The position numbers were made by a program, and so were the translations under genes. The notes beneath the pieces were generated by a model. That model did no database searches and was not told the DNA's origin. It saw nothing but the letters and a program-made list of their open reading frames with translations. From positions 88,669,106-88,733,105 of the forward strand of contig NW_023601433.1 in assembly GCF_014898055.3 (NCBI RefSeq): 64,000 nt of DNA, written 5' to 3'. Positions 42,225-53,190 of the stretch are shown in pieces. The DNA is from Talpa occidentalis (taxonomy: Eukaryota; Chordata; Mammalia; Eulipotyphla; Talpidae). Every line of letters starts with the position of its first letter. Position 1 is the stretch's first letter.

Positions 42225-42545
42225 CCAGATGTGACTAAGAATTTTGAGATGTGGGCTCTCCTGGATCATTCCAGGGGACCCCAAATACCATCACAAGTGT
42301 GTTCGTACAGAGGAGGCAGAGAGATTTGACCCAGAATGAAGAGGAGGAACCACACCCGCAGGAGGCAGAGGCTGGGTGGTGTGACCACAGGCCATGAAGG
42401 CCACCGCCACCTGAAGCTGGCAGGGCAGAGAAGGGATTTCCCTACGAGCCTTTGGAGGACTCCTGGGCCTGCTGACGCCTTGAGTTTGAAACGAAGAGAG
42501 CCAGGTGTTGCTGTCGGCGGCTGCACCTTCCCACCGTTTGTGCCC
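42225..42545 (+). mobile_element. MLT1-type LTR, 3' part, resumed after insertion
   Basis: Begins with CCAGATGTGACTAAG, the second copy of the target word, then 'aattttgagatgtgggctctcctggatcattccaggggaccccaaataccatcacaag', 'gaggcagagagatttgacc', 'ggaggcagaggctgggtggtgtgaccacaggccatgaaggccaccgccacctgaagctgg'. This follows the MLT1 order directly on from 41700-41781. Confidence 0.75.
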
Positions 42546-43604
42546 GTGGCCTCAGCACTCCAAGATCAGAGTTTTCAAACTGCAAGTTTTTGTCACTGTT
42601 TCCCTCTTTAGTTGCTCATGATTAATTTTCTGAGAGCTTCTAGGGTGTGTACAAAATAGGCGTGATCCTGCCTCTTGGGGTGTTGCACTGAGCGGGTAAG
42701 GCAGAGAATCAACACAGAAATGAAGGATTTTCACTTAGTGTCCAGTGCTTGTGTCCCCATCTTGCTGCAGAAGAAATTATCCTGCAATTTTGTGCCTCGT
42801 AGAAATCATTTTGTTATGTTCTCAGAATCTGCAGTTTGGGGGTTTGACCAGAACACAGTGGGAATGGCTGTTTTTGTCCCATGATGCCTCTAGATTTAGC
42901 TGAAGGCTTGCAGATTGTGAGTGACTGTGGCTAGGGGCAGGAAGACCCCCCTCACTCACTGATCCTGGGGTGGAATGACTTGAAGACCGAGACTGCTGTC
43001 AGCATGTCTTTGTGCAGTCGCTGCATGTACTTGGGCTTCCTTCCGACATGGTGGCCTTAGGGCTCCGGGCAAGGCCTCGGCATGGTCTCTGTGCTGCCTG
43101 CACTGGTCAGAGCAGTCACGAGTCTGCTTGCTGGAAGGGGAGAGGCCCTGGATCCCAGCTGGTGGTGGAAGGAATGACAAGATCACCGTGTGGAAGGGTA
43201 TTTGGAATGGGAGGCGGCATTGCCGACTTCTTTGGAAAGTTTTGTGAAGCTGATACAAAAGAATGGTGGGGATGGAGTGGCGTGACTGGAACATGGGGCC
43301 CCCTTTAGATGAGTGTGAGCAAAGGGCTCTGTGAAAGACGCCGTTTATGTAAATTCTGAATGGGGAGAAGAACCTTGACAGGACTCGGGGGGCACGCTTG
43401 TTGAGGCCAGGGGAGAGGTTTGTATCCTTAATAAGTGTGATGTGGGTGTTGGCCAGTCAGCAAGAACACATTTGCAGGTTGGAATGAACGCCGGCCACGG
43501 TGCGTGAGGACGGCTGTCCTGTGACATCCTGGGAAGGGAGAAGAGCAAGGGCCAAGTCCCTGTCTTGGAGATGAGCTCACCACCCTGCTCGCTGCATCCT
43601 AGCA
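42546..43604. other. Unassigned stretch
   Basis: Mid-GC DNA without a named repeat or supported exon. Confidence 0.4.
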
Positions 43605-43800
43605 TCATCGTGTTTCTCTGTTATGTTGTCTTCTGTGCACTTACCCACTTTCTGAAGTATCTTATTTGCCCACTTGTTGATGCTTTGTCTCTCTCATGAA
43701 AATGAGGACCTTATCTGCCTGAGAAACCTGCCCTCGGTGTGTGTTGGTGTCTGGCACACAACAAGAACCTGGTAAACATTTCCCGAGTGAGCGATGCGTT
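43605..43800 (+). repeat. L2 LINE 3' end
   Basis: 'tgtctctctcatgaaaatgaggaccttatctgcctg' and 'tgtgtgttggtgtctggcacacaacaagaacctggtaaacatttcccgagtgagcg' are the L2 3' UTR and tail ('...gtgcctggcacatagtaagtgctcaataaatatttgttgaatgaatg'). Confidence 0.7.
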
Positions 43801-44019
43801 TAGAGCAGCCTGCCCCCCTGCCCTGGGGCTGCCTGGCATGCAGTTCCACCTTGATTTTGACATGTGTGTGGCTGTAGTCATTGTCCCCAGGTGAAGTAAT
43901 GAAAGAAAAGCCCAAGAATGTCGTCCGCCTTCTGTGCACAGGAAATTTGTCACCAGGTGAATTGGAACCTCGTAATGATGCTGCTTGCACAGGGCATTGG
44001 ACCTTTAAAGGGAAGTCTC
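43801..44019. other. Unique sequence
   Basis: No feature recognised. Confidence 0.4.
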
Positions 44020-44280
44020 TTTCCTCGGTTTGAAAAATACTCTGAGAATCAGGAGGGAATGGAGCCTAAGAAGTCCTCATAAATGTTTTCAGTAATTAAT
44101 CCCCCGGGACTCATCAGCTTGGCATGGTGTTCATTACTTACGCATAGAAATAAAGATAAATGGGCGTGGATTATAGTCCTGGGAAGGTATAAATCTTACT
44201 TGTTTATGGGGGAAGGCAGCCTAGGAGGACCTGCCACTGTGATTCAGGGAACAGGTTGCGATTTATTAGAACATTCACAC
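44020..44280. promoter_or_regulatory. Candidate regulatory element
   Basis: 'cctcataaatgttttcagtaattaatccc' (TAATTAATCC, a paired/OTX-like site), 'gttcattacttacgcatagaaataaagataaatgggcgtgg' and 'ggtataaatcttacttgtttatgg'. Non-repeat, AT-rich, and compact. Inference from motif style only. Confidence 0.35.
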
Positions 44281-45225
44281 TGGTGGAAGCTGAGATTTAG
44301 AATCCAGAGGTCACAGAGGAAGGTGGTGTCTGCCCTGTGGCCGAGGGCTGGGCTCCCTGTGGTGGTGACTTCTGGGCCCCTCATTGCATCCTGCTGACCC
44401 AGACGAGCCGGTCTCTTCACTCAGCTGTGGACTCGGCCTCCGCTGTGCCAGGAGAGGGCTTCTTGTAACTATAGAAATGACATTTTGCTTTTGAGTGAGC
44501 CATGGGTGGAGGCTAGTGTAGAAGCTACTGATGCCCGCACTGGAGAGAGGGTGCAGGTCAGGTCGGAGCTATGTCAGAGATCAGGTGGGACGCGCTGCCG
44601 CCATTTATACGTTAGTTGGTATTTATTGAGTCTCTCCCGGGCACAGCCCTGCATACCCCTGTGGTTGTTTCAGAGTCACTTTGGTCTCTGGAGTGCATCA
44701 TCACTTGAGTGATTAGTTCTAGGGTCCCCAGACAGTGGTTACTTTCTAACCACATTCTAGCCACATGCAGACTCAGCTCTGCTTCCTCCTATTTATCTTG
44801 ACATTGACAGGCTTGTTTTCAAACTTAAGCGCCAAGTTTCCACTTTGTTCCAAGCGGTAAATCTCCTGCTTGGTTCAGTCTCGTCTGTTGTGCCAGTTAC
44901 ATTTCTTTGCACATTAAAACAGAATGTTGAGAAAGATGTCCCTGGTCGACCACCTGAAACACCGTTCTGTCCCACCCTTTCAGCTCCCTGCCTCCAAGCT
45001 CTGCTGCCTCCACTTCCAGAAACAAAATGACCCCTTTGGCTGGAAGTCAGACTTCCTTGGCGGGTTGGTGAGGCCCGCACCTTCCGCCGGTGTAGCTCTC
45101 GCGCTGGTTCATTTTTTTTCTGGGCTCGGCTGAGGGTGTTTCTGGATGACAGTGTCATCCGAATTGGTGAACTGAGTAAGGAACGTTGCCGGCGCTAATT
45201 GGGTTGCCTCAATGGTCTGTGAGGG
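44281..45225. other. Unique sequence
   Basis: No named repeat or exon recognised. Confidence 0.4.
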
Positions 45226-45545
45226 TTGAGTTGACCCAGCAGGCGGAAGGAGGGACGACTCCCTTCTGCTCCGGCTGGGCCTTGCCTTCCCCCTCCTGGA
45301 CAGTCACGCTCCGGCTCTCAGGCCTTCACGCTGTCTCACGCCGCCGGCCCCTTGGCTCTCAGGTCTTTGGGTTTGGACCAGAACTGCAAGTCAGCTTTCC
45401 TGGGCCTCTGGCTTGCAGGCGGCGGGTCACGAGGCTTCTCAGCCGCCATCATTTTGTGGTAATTGTGTTCCTTGTGGTCAGTCGCACTCTGTAAGCCTCT
45501 GCACTTCCTGTTGGTTCTGTTTCTCCAGAGAGCCCTGACAGACCC
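45226..45545 (+). mobile_element. MLT1-type ERVL-MaLR LTR 3' part
   Basis: 'ggtttggaccagaactgcaagtcagctttcctgggcctctggcttgcaggcggcgggtcacgaggcttctcagccgcc' and the terminal 'gttggttctgtttctccagagagccctgac' match the 3' end of a MaLR LTR ('ggttctgtttctctggagaaccctgac'). Confidence 0.65.
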
Positions 45546-45929
45546 TTCTCCCCAGCGAGTGGTTCTGGCCTACGTGTCTTAGCATAGGTTGTGTCTTCAG
45601 TTCTGGTTTCATTGCCCATTTTTTCTCTTTTCCTGCAAAATGATGTAAGGCCATTTATAAGAAAGGCTTTCTCAGGTTGCTTTTGACTGGTTGCCAAAAC
45701 ATTCAGGTGAGTCTCCCCAGGGTGGCTGGTCCTGAGCTGCACTGTTCTGGTCTCCCTGTCTCTACCCTGATGCCCAGAATGGGACATGTGCCAGGTGGCT
45801 GGTCGCAGTAGCCTCACGTCACCATCTGGTGTCAAGGTCTGGCAAAGGGGCTCTGTGCTCGGCGGCAAGAGCGGTGCTGCTTGTGGTGACACTGGTAGAG
45901 CAGAGACTCGTCAGTACGACGACCGTATG
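45546..45929. other. Unique sequence
   Basis: No feature recognised. Confidence 0.4.
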
Positions 45930-46330
45930 TCCTGGACCCCAAGGCGGGAGGTATTATGTGGACTTATTAATAGCAACACCCTGCCACTGTCAGAGAATCA
46001 AATCATTAGCAGTGTGGCCAACCAGTGGAGTTTATGGAAAGAATGATACTATATGAAAATGTCATGGTGTCAGTATCTGGAGCAGATGGCAGATTCTCAA
46101 ACCAGAGGAAGACCAGGGAGGGGCTCCTATGTGTTCCTGGACCCTGGGATTTGCTTCCATAATTCATGGCCTTTACTTCTAAGCAAAAGATGGAAAATGA
46201 CGTCAGCTGAATCTGACCGACGGTTACATTTTGTTTTGCTGAGGCGGTGTCTGAGAACAATAATGACCAACGTTAAAAAAATTGAATTATTGCTCTTAAG
46301 TATCTGGATTTTCAATCTGTCTTAAAACAG
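45930..46330. promoter_or_regulatory. Candidate regulatory element, largest AT-rich island
   Basis: 'gtggacttattaatagcaacaccctgccactgtcagagaatcaaatcattagcagtg', 'gaatgatactatatgaaaatgtcatgg', GAAAATGACGTCAGCTGAAT (a CRE-like TGACGTCA at about 46198-46205), and 'gagaacaataatgaccaacg' with 'aattgaattattgctcttaag'. About 400 bases of non-repeat DNA rich in TF-like words. Regulatory role inferred. Confidence 0.4.
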
Positions 46331-47189
46331 AGGAGGCCATAGCGATGTGGGCTCTGCAGTCCACGTAGGAACACTCCTGAGAGGGGCGGCCTAGTGCAGG
46401 CCCCCTCGGGAGAGGGCTCGGGCTCACCCCTTTGCCAGGCTCTCCACTGTGCCCTCTCGCCACCCCACATGGAGGGCGGTGTTGCCATTTATAATCCTCC
46501 TTGAGCTATAGTTTTTCTTATGGTAGACAAGTATTTCTCTGTTCCCCAGACACTGTCACAAAAAGAGGCCTTTCCAGAGGGCTGGGTCTTTAAGAACAAT
46601 AGGAGAGAACATCTTTGTGGAAGTGAAGATCATTCCTGTGTACTTAATATGCAAGCAGAGTGCATTGGCTGCCTTGTTCATTTACTGTCGCTGTCTGGTC
46701 CCTGCAGGCATTTGACTTCCTGACCCCTGGGCCCAGCTAAGAGGTCGGGTGGGGGGGGGGCGCTTGCCGGCAGACAGTCTATTGGGAAACCTCTTGCAGA
46801 GCCTGGTGCCCCCAGATGCAATAAGCCAGCCTCCAGGGCCCCTCGGGATGAAGTGGATTGGAGTCTGTTTCATCCTTAATGAATGAATTGAATAGCTCAC
46901 AGCAGGAGAAGCTTTTACCCAGCAGTTTTCCACTTAGAACTACTCTTTCCTTCTCGCCTCCGCTAAACAGCCGAGTTTGCTCTTGTGTATTATCCTGAGA
47001 TATTGGGGGTGGTAGTTTTACATCTGTGGGGACATTGAGACCACCCCCAGCTTGAGGTCAGATTTTCTTTATATAATGTCTCTGTCCCCTCCAACCACCT
47101 AGCACAGAAAGTCACAGGAGTGGAAACCTGGATGTAGGCCGGTGCTTTCCTGCGGGACCGTGAACAGAGGTGGGGGAAGCAGACGGAAC
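46331..47189. other. Unique sequence
   Basis: G-run at 46750-46759. No repeat or exon recognised. Confidence 0.4.
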
Positions 47190-47335
47190 TGGGCGCTCCC
47201 TCAGCTGACCAGCTTTCTGGCCTCAGTTTCCTCATCTGTACAGCAGGCATCAGGTCGGTCACTGTGATCTGTGAACACCTCTTGCCTGTAAAGCACTTTC
47301 TGGGCACCTGGCACTGCTCCGGGTCAGACTGTGTC
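47190..47335 (+). repeat. MIR SINE 3' part
   Basis: 'ctggcctcagtttcctcatctgtacagcaggcatcagg' and 'gtaaagcactttctgggcacctggcactg' are MIR landmarks in order. Confidence 0.75.
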
Positions 47336-47434
47336 GGTTTCCCTGATGCTTCCTTTCGCGACTTCAGCACCTAGGACAGCTCCCCATCCTTCCTAGGCAA
47401 TCAGTTGGTGGTTTCAAGAAACAATGAAGGAATG

Positions 47435-47720
47435 TGGGTCTCCCTGGTGGCGCAGGGGTTAAGGCACAGCCTATGAAGCTGTCCGCAGCCACTGCAGCAC
47501 GAGTTTGATCCTCGGCCAAGGAGAGTTCGATCCCCGGCCAGGAAGCAACCCACACGGCACAGCAGACCTCTCCTGACTCGCCCGCTGCTCCCCTCAGCAG
47601 TGGATTTCGGTAGATCTGCCTGTTCTGCTCCCCACTCTGCCTCTGGTGAATCCTCTCACCCCCTGCATCTCTGGCCTGTACCCAGTTCTTGTGCGCATAG
47701 ATAAATATTTCTTAAAAAAA
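47435..47720 (+). mobile_element. tRNA-derived SINE, variant copy with doubled B box
   Basis: Same family as the 30.5-, 54.6- and 60.4-kb copies: A box GTGGCGCAGGGG, body 'cagacctctcctg', 'gctgctcccctcagcagtgg', 'ctctggtgaatcctctcacc', 'gtacccagttcttgt' and an A-tail (47714-47722). It differs at the tRNA-like head (AAGGCACAGCCTATGAAGCTGT) and carries two B-box-like words, GAGTTTGATCCTCGG (47501-47515) and GAGTTCGATCCCCGG (47523-47537). Flanks AATGAAGGAATG and AATGAGGGAAGGAATG look like an imperfect target-site duplication. Older or a different subfamily. Confidence 0.85.
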
Positions 47721-48014
47721 AATGAGGGAAGGAATGGATCCTGGCAGCTTTTGAAGCCATGGTGCATCTAAGATACGGGCACCAAGACTCAGTCTCCAAC
47801 CAGAAGTCAGATGGGGGCTGACCAAGGATGTGGCGGCCCCTCCCTGAGCCTCCAGGGACAAGATGTTGGCCTGGGATCTATAATCTGGACGTGAAACAAA
47901 GGCATTTGTGAGTGTTAGTGGTTTATGGGGAGATGGTAGCAGACCTGGAGAGTCACACCCATGTGGCTTTGACCCAGATGGGTCTGGGTGCTGCTTTCGG
48001 GACCCCTAAGCACT
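47721..48014. other. Unique sequence
   Basis: No feature recognised. Confidence 0.4.
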
Positions 48015-48485
48015 CATGTGTGATTCCCCCATTGCTGCTGTAACAGATTAGCACGGATGCAGGGTTTCACACAGCACAGCTTACTCACTGCATGGAGGTT
48101 AGACTCCAGAATTGTCTTAAGGGCTGAAGTGATGGAGTGCCAGCAGGGCTGTGGCTCCTGGGAGCTCTGGGGGGTCTGTCCCTTGTCTTTTTCAGCTCCC
48201 AGTGGCTTCTGCAGTTCTGGGCCCGTGGACTGTCCTCTACCTGCAGAACGCACACTCCACCCTCTGCTTCCACCATCACGTTGCCTCTGTCTCTGACACC
48301 CCCTTCCTCTTACAGGGCCCTTGGTATAACATCGGGGTACTCGGGTCATCCAAAATAGTCTCTTCATCTCAAAACCCTGAAATCAACCTGTATCCCCCAA
48401 ATCCCTTGAGTGCCACGAAGTAGCACGTTCACAGTGCTGGGGATTAGGATGTGGGCTTGGTGGGGGCGCGATTCTGTCTACCGCT
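48015..48485 (-). mobile_element. MLT1-type ERVL-MaLR LTR, near full length, antisense
   Basis: 'cattgctgctgtaacagattagcacggatgc', 'ttactcactgcatggaggttagactccagaattgtcttaagggctgaagtg', 'tgccagcagggctgtggctcctgggagctctgggggg', 'ttcagctcccagtggcttctgc', 'acagggcccttggtataacatcggg' and 'aaatagtctcttcatctcaaaaccctgaaatc' are the reverse-complement MLT1 series in order, to 'tgctggggattaggatgtgggc'. Confidence 0.75.
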
Positions 48486-49374
48486 GCGAGACCGGAGCTG
48501 GGCAGGACGCTGTGGTGGGGCTGCTGCAGCTGGGAGGGCCCAGGGAGGCCCAGCTTGATCCTGGGCAGGGGCTCTGGGTGGGTCTAGGGCTGCCTCCGCT
48601 GGGCAGGACGGGGCCAGAGGGAGCAAGTGACCTTGGGCAGGAGGCTGGCTGTCGGCTGTCCCCAGCTCACATCGCTGGAGTCTCAGGAGCAGGGGACCCC
48701 AAGAGCCACACTGCCTGCAGCCAGCACCCCTTAACCGCGTGCCCAGCACACCCTCCCCTCTCGCCAACACACACACCTAATTCTCCAAACAGGTTTCAAG
48801 TGGCCTGATGCATTTTCCATTCCCCACCCCTCTGGGTGGTAAAGGCCACCTGCACTCACTGTAGAAATGCGGAAACCGCAGCGGAGTAGAGGGAGGGGAT
48901 AACGTTGTCTTACGTCCTCGTTCCAGAGAGGAGCACTGTGGGCCCTGGCGGGGCCCCCCGCCGTTGCCTTGGTGAGCATGCACTGCCCCCCCCACGCATG
49001 CACATGTGCACACGCACCTGCCCGCATGCCTGTCTTCTCTGTAAAAAGCTTTGGCCTGAAACTTCTTGTCGGTCTGTGATGTGTACAGAAACGCGCGGGG
49101 GCCACAGCCGTGCCTTTTGCAGCCTGGAACCTGTGTGTGGCCTGCTCTCCAGAAGCTGCTGCCGTCTGCTCCTCTACCCTCCCCACAGCCCCTCGGCCCC
49201 AGTGACCACCGCCTGACTTCGGAGAGCACAGACGGCCTGTTGTGACATAACTGGGCCCCGCCTCGGGCGCTCTGCTCAGCTCTCTGCCTGCGCGCGAGGG
49301 TCAGGGAACCCGCTCACGTGCTGCAGACCGGGGACGGTGACCGGCAGCCAGATGGAGCTGCCAGCCCGGGATGG
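48486..49374. other. GC-rich unique stretch
   Basis: Short CA run at 48769-48777. A possible diverged MIR piece at 48620-48690 ('gcaagtgaccttgggcagg'). No exon recognised. Confidence 0.4.
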
Positions 49375-49485
49375 CTCCCATCCTCTGTAGCAACAGCAAG
49401 ACAAATAGTCACGAAGGCCACAGGCCAGCAAAGTCTAAAGTACATACTGTCAGGAGCCAAGTTTGCCGACGCCTGCTGTGGCGTG
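49375..49485 (+). mobile_element. hAT-Charlie-like element, 3' remnant
   Basis: 'acaaatagtcacgaaggccacaggccagcaaagtctaaagtacatactgtcaggagccaagtttgccgacgcctg' matches the 3' end of the element seen whole at 3185-3405. Confidence 0.65.
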
Positions 49486-49529
49486 TCCATGAGTGACTGT
49501 CCCTGTCTACCCAGTCTGTCCATGGGCCT

Positions 49530-49975
49530 CGATGTCATTTTAAAGGCAGTTTATCTTAACGGCATAATTGTGATTTAAACAGAGTTTCGAGTAACTTGCA
49601 CTTGACGAAAGCTCCAGTGATGCAGAAGGGCCTAGAGTACGCGCAAGTCCTGCAGCCCAAGCCAGCCCGCCCAAGGCCGCCACACCGACGCCTTGTCGTC
49701 TGGGGAGTCGTTTTTGTTTTGGCTCAGTTGGGACTGAAGGTTGGGCTTGGGGCTAGGCCGTCTCCACGCCACAGGGGCAGAAAACTCCGAGCTTTCTGTC
49801 TGGTGTTTCTGTGACTCCTTGGAAACGTCTTTGATGTCTGGGAGTTATTTTAGGTTTAGGGTGAATGAAGCCTCCTGTGAACGCTCATCAGTCGCCGCCA
49901 CGTGAATTATCAAACAATTCACCCTTTTCTGACTGTTTTGAAGGGAGGGCGTTGAACTTGAAGCTGACATGTCAA
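49530..49975. promoter_or_regulatory. Candidate regulatory element(s)
   Basis: 'gatgtcattttaaaggcagtttatcttaacggcataattgtgatttaaacag' (49530-49580), and 'gccacgtgaattatcaaacaattcaccc' with 'gaagctgacatgtcaagggg' (49895-49980), separated by GC-rich sequence. Two AT-rich, non-repeat patches. Inference only. Confidence 0.3.
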
Positions 49976-51039
49976 GGGGCACTTTGGGGCGGGCTGCCCA
50001 GCGAGAGCTACTCAGGTGGAGTTGCTGGACTGGACGGGGACAGACAGCTCGCAGCCCACAGCCTGTGGGGACGGGGACCCCGCTCTTGGGCCTGTCCCCC
50101 ATCCTCAAAGAAGGAGGCTTTCTCTTTATCCTGTGGACAGGGACAGCCACTGAATCACGGAGCCCGCGAAGGCCAGTGATGCTGACAAGCTGGGGGTTGC
50201 CCCTGCCCACTAATGAGGACGGGAGTGTAAGCTTGTTCTCGGATGGGGGTTTTCTACCTCTTCCTCTGTCCCTGGCCCCTAGGCTGAGGTCGGAATGTCA
50301 CGGTCGAGGTTGTCTCACCCCCACGGCACATCACATGTTGGAAGCGGAAAAGAGACAGGAAGTCAAGGTGGGATTTCCTCTTCTGGGGACGTGACCTGGA
50401 AGTTGTGCACATCATTTCAGCGTGGGCTAAGTCGCGTGGGCAGGGCTGGCCAGGGAGGCCGGGAAGGGATGGCAGGTGGCCTTGTGCACAGCCTCAAGCT
50501 TGGGGGATTCTGCTTCCAGAAGAGGGGGAGAAAGAAAATGGGCGTTGGCTATTTTCCTTCATAGCATCTCTCTCCTTTGCTCCTGCTTCTGGGAGGCACG
50601 TGCTCACAGGGAATATTCCTTTACTCAAAGGAGAGAGCACTGCAGGTGGGATGACAAACAGTAACTGGAACTTGCATCAGGGAGCAATAGGGAGTGGTGT
50701 GGACTGTGGCTTCTTGAGCATGGAGGGTGGCTGCTAATCAGTCATGGCAGCTTATTGCACTATAGGAAATTGAGCTTAGAGTTAACAGTGATTTTTAAAG
50801 AGAAGCCAGAAATGGGATTAAAAGGAAGTGTTAATTTTTCATTCTTGACTCATTTTAAAAAGTGCTATGCCTAAGGCATATGTGGACTTCCAGTTTATGG
50901 TCTCTGCCCCAACTCTGCCAAGTCGAGACAACATTATCCTCTGGACTGAAGGCTCAGGGATACCCTAGAACCTATCAGCTTCATAAATGGGGACTCGAGA
51001 TGTAGTTTTTATACGCCAGTGATAGCAGTGCTGGCACGC
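49976..51039. other. Unassigned stretch
   Basis: GC-rich to about 50500, then AT-richer. 50740-51039 may be the diverged upstream part of the following L1. No exon recognised. Confidence 0.35.
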
Positions 51040-51545
51040 TTTCTTTGGAGGGTAGTTTGACATTGTCTTTCAAAATCACAAATGCACATACTCCTTGACC
51101 ATCGGTTCCACTTCTGGGAACATGTCATCCGGAGAGAATCTACAGGTGCAAATTAACGTAGGCATAAGGTTCTCCCCTGTGGCCCTGCTGTAGCAAGAGT
51201 CTGGAAGCAACTGAATGGGGGCTGGCTAAATAATTTTGGTGCATTCTACAGTAGAAAGATACACAGTCTTAAAAGAGGTTGAGAATATATATGAGCTGTA
51301 ACCGTAAGACATTTCGACATTTCTCCAGAACAAGGTGATGAGCAGAGGTGCAGTGTGCAGCGATTTACATTTAAAAAGAATCAAGTTGTCTGTGCTTTTA
51401 GATGCATGAAATAGTACCCATGTGGAGACTGGAGTGGCTTGGCGACCATGGTGGGGAGATATTTTACTCTAGAGTCTTGCATCTTTTGAAGTTTAACTCT
51501 GTAACTGTTTTGTCAACTCAATAAGCAAATAAAACAGAGGTGAGA
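51040..51545 (+). mobile_element. L1M/L1ME LINE 3' end
   Basis: 'ggagggtagtttgacattgtctttcaaaatcacaaatgcacatactccttgacc', 'cacttctgggaacatgtcatccggagag', 'ggaagcaactgaatgggggctggctaaataattttggtgcattctacagtagaa' and 'atgagcagaggtgcagtgtgcagcg' are sense-strand old L1 landmarks in order. No open frame. Confidence 0.85.
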
Positions 51546-51680
51546 AAGAACAGGAAAGCGAGGCTCAGAGAGGGCAAGAGTTTCCCAAGAGTCACACAGC
51601 GGTGTGGAGCCAGGATCGGCCTCCCTTCCTGTGCCTCCCAGCACCACGTTATGTTTCCCTGGCGATCTCCCGGCGCTGCC
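51546..51680 (-). repeat. MIR SINE, antisense
   Basis: 'gcgaggctcagagagggcaagagtttcccaagagtcacacagcggtgtggagccaggatcg' is reverse-complement MIR. Confidence 0.75.
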
Positions 51681-53126
51681 AGCTTCTGCCTTTAGAGACT
51701 ACGCAGAAGACTCCGCCTGGCTCACCAGCGAGGTGGCCTAACCCGCTGACATTGCTTCTTGGGTTCTTGGCCAAGCCGCGGCAGGACTCAGGGCCCCACG
51801 ATGCGCCCTGAGGCAGCGGCACTTCCTGTGCCGCTCACAGGCGGGGTCTGGGGTCCCCATGTTTGCTTCCTCACCTCAGCGGGTGACCTTGGTGGCTCCT
51901 GAGGGCGGGCACCCTGACCATGGCAGGGATTCCTGTAGCCAAAGGGTCTCCTTGCCCCTTCACCTTCCTCTAGCAGTGCCAGGAAAAATAATGATTTCTT
52001 GCCTGCAGAAAGTGGGGTGACAAATGAGGGCCTTTGCGGAGGGAGGCAGGCAGCCTTCCTGACTCCTTCGCAGACACGTGTAAATGATATTTTTGCCGAA
52101 GATGAGCGGCCTTGGGAGCTGTGGGGACTGGAGCATGGCAATTAGCTCCTTCCCTGTGTCCCTCGTCAGGGGAGCCTGGAGAGGATAGACAGTGTTCTGA
52201 CCCAAGATGAATTAGAACTTTCTCCTTGTTTAAGCAGAATGAGAGATCCGGGTGTCGGGGATTGCCCTGTCACCTTCAATTTCCCCGGGGCGCTCGGATT
52301 GCCCAGCGTGATGGATGGCGCCTGCGGTCTGCGTTCGGGACCGGAGGGGTTTGGCCTCAGGTAACGGGGCCTTAAATAACAACCGCTGGACAGCAGTGTC
52401 TTTCTCTCTCATAGAAAAGGGCATAAATAAGGGTCCAGAGCCGGCACAGCATCTCCGCTCTGCACCCCCTGCGCCGAGTCCGCTGCAGCTCTCCGCCGTC
52501 ACCAGGCCTGGGTCTTTCCCCGGCCCGAGCCATCCTGCTCGTGTTCCGGGCACCAGGAAAGGGGGAGGTCAAGGGCAGGAAAGCAGTCTTTTGCCCGTGA
52601 GATGGCTGTGGAAGAAGCTGCTTGTCCCATCACCAGCACTTAGTTTCCTCCCTCCCTCCCTCCGGCCCTCACCGAAGAGAAGCAGATCCTGATAGAAGGG
52701 CTTGTGTGGCTTTCATTTGTCTTGGGAAGGGAGTAGTCGGAACTGGAGCAGGGCGAGTAGGGAGAGGAAGCTGGGAAGGAGGCAAAACCCAACTCAAATC
52801 TGTAGAGCTGGTAACTGTGGTGGTCAGCTGGGGCCAGTGCCGTGGGGCTTGCTGCAGGGGTAGCCAGAGGACGCGAAGGGGTGGTTTGCTTGAGATCCCC
52901 TGGATGGATGCCCTGACCCACGGGTGCCAGGCCCCACGGGTTTCCTGTTTGCCCAGTTCCCTTGACCTTGCTGTCCTGCACTTGTGGAGAGTGGCTGGCC
53001 AGCCTCTCCGGGCAGAAAGCGAGGGGCCTGCCCCTACGGAGGGGCCTGTGTGCGTTGCGTGGCTGCAACAGGCAGGGCGAAAAGGTGGGCCAGAGGCTGT
53101 GAGACCGGACATTCTAGGGCCTGGCT
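51681..53126. other. Unique stretch with one possible regulatory patch
   Basis: 52000-52460 holds non-repeat words such as 'cacgtgtaaatgatatttttgccg', 'gatgaattagaactttctcc' and 'agaaaagggcataaataaggg'; it could be regulatory at low confidence. CTCC repeats lie at about 52651-52664. No exon recognised. Confidence 0.35.
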
Positions 53127-53190
53127 CAGCTGCAAAGGAGCCTGGGAAATGTAGTTTTTATTCAAGGTGGCCATGGACCCAGCAAGTAAG
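53127..53190 (+). repeat. Short dispersed repeat, copy 2 of 2
   Basis: AGCTGCAAAGGAGCCTGGGA then AATGTAGT, 'ttcaaggtggccatggacccagcaag'; pairs with 21499-21552. This copy keeps a fuller middle (TTTTTATTCAAGGTGGCCA) that is missing from copy 1. Confidence 0.5.

Noticed and set aside
41925..42284. 119-codon frame as a GAPDH-like small protein
   Set aside because: It is part of a retropseudogene with missing start region, internal deletion, frameshift and loss of the catalytic part; the frame's upstream Met lies outside the GAPDH similarity.
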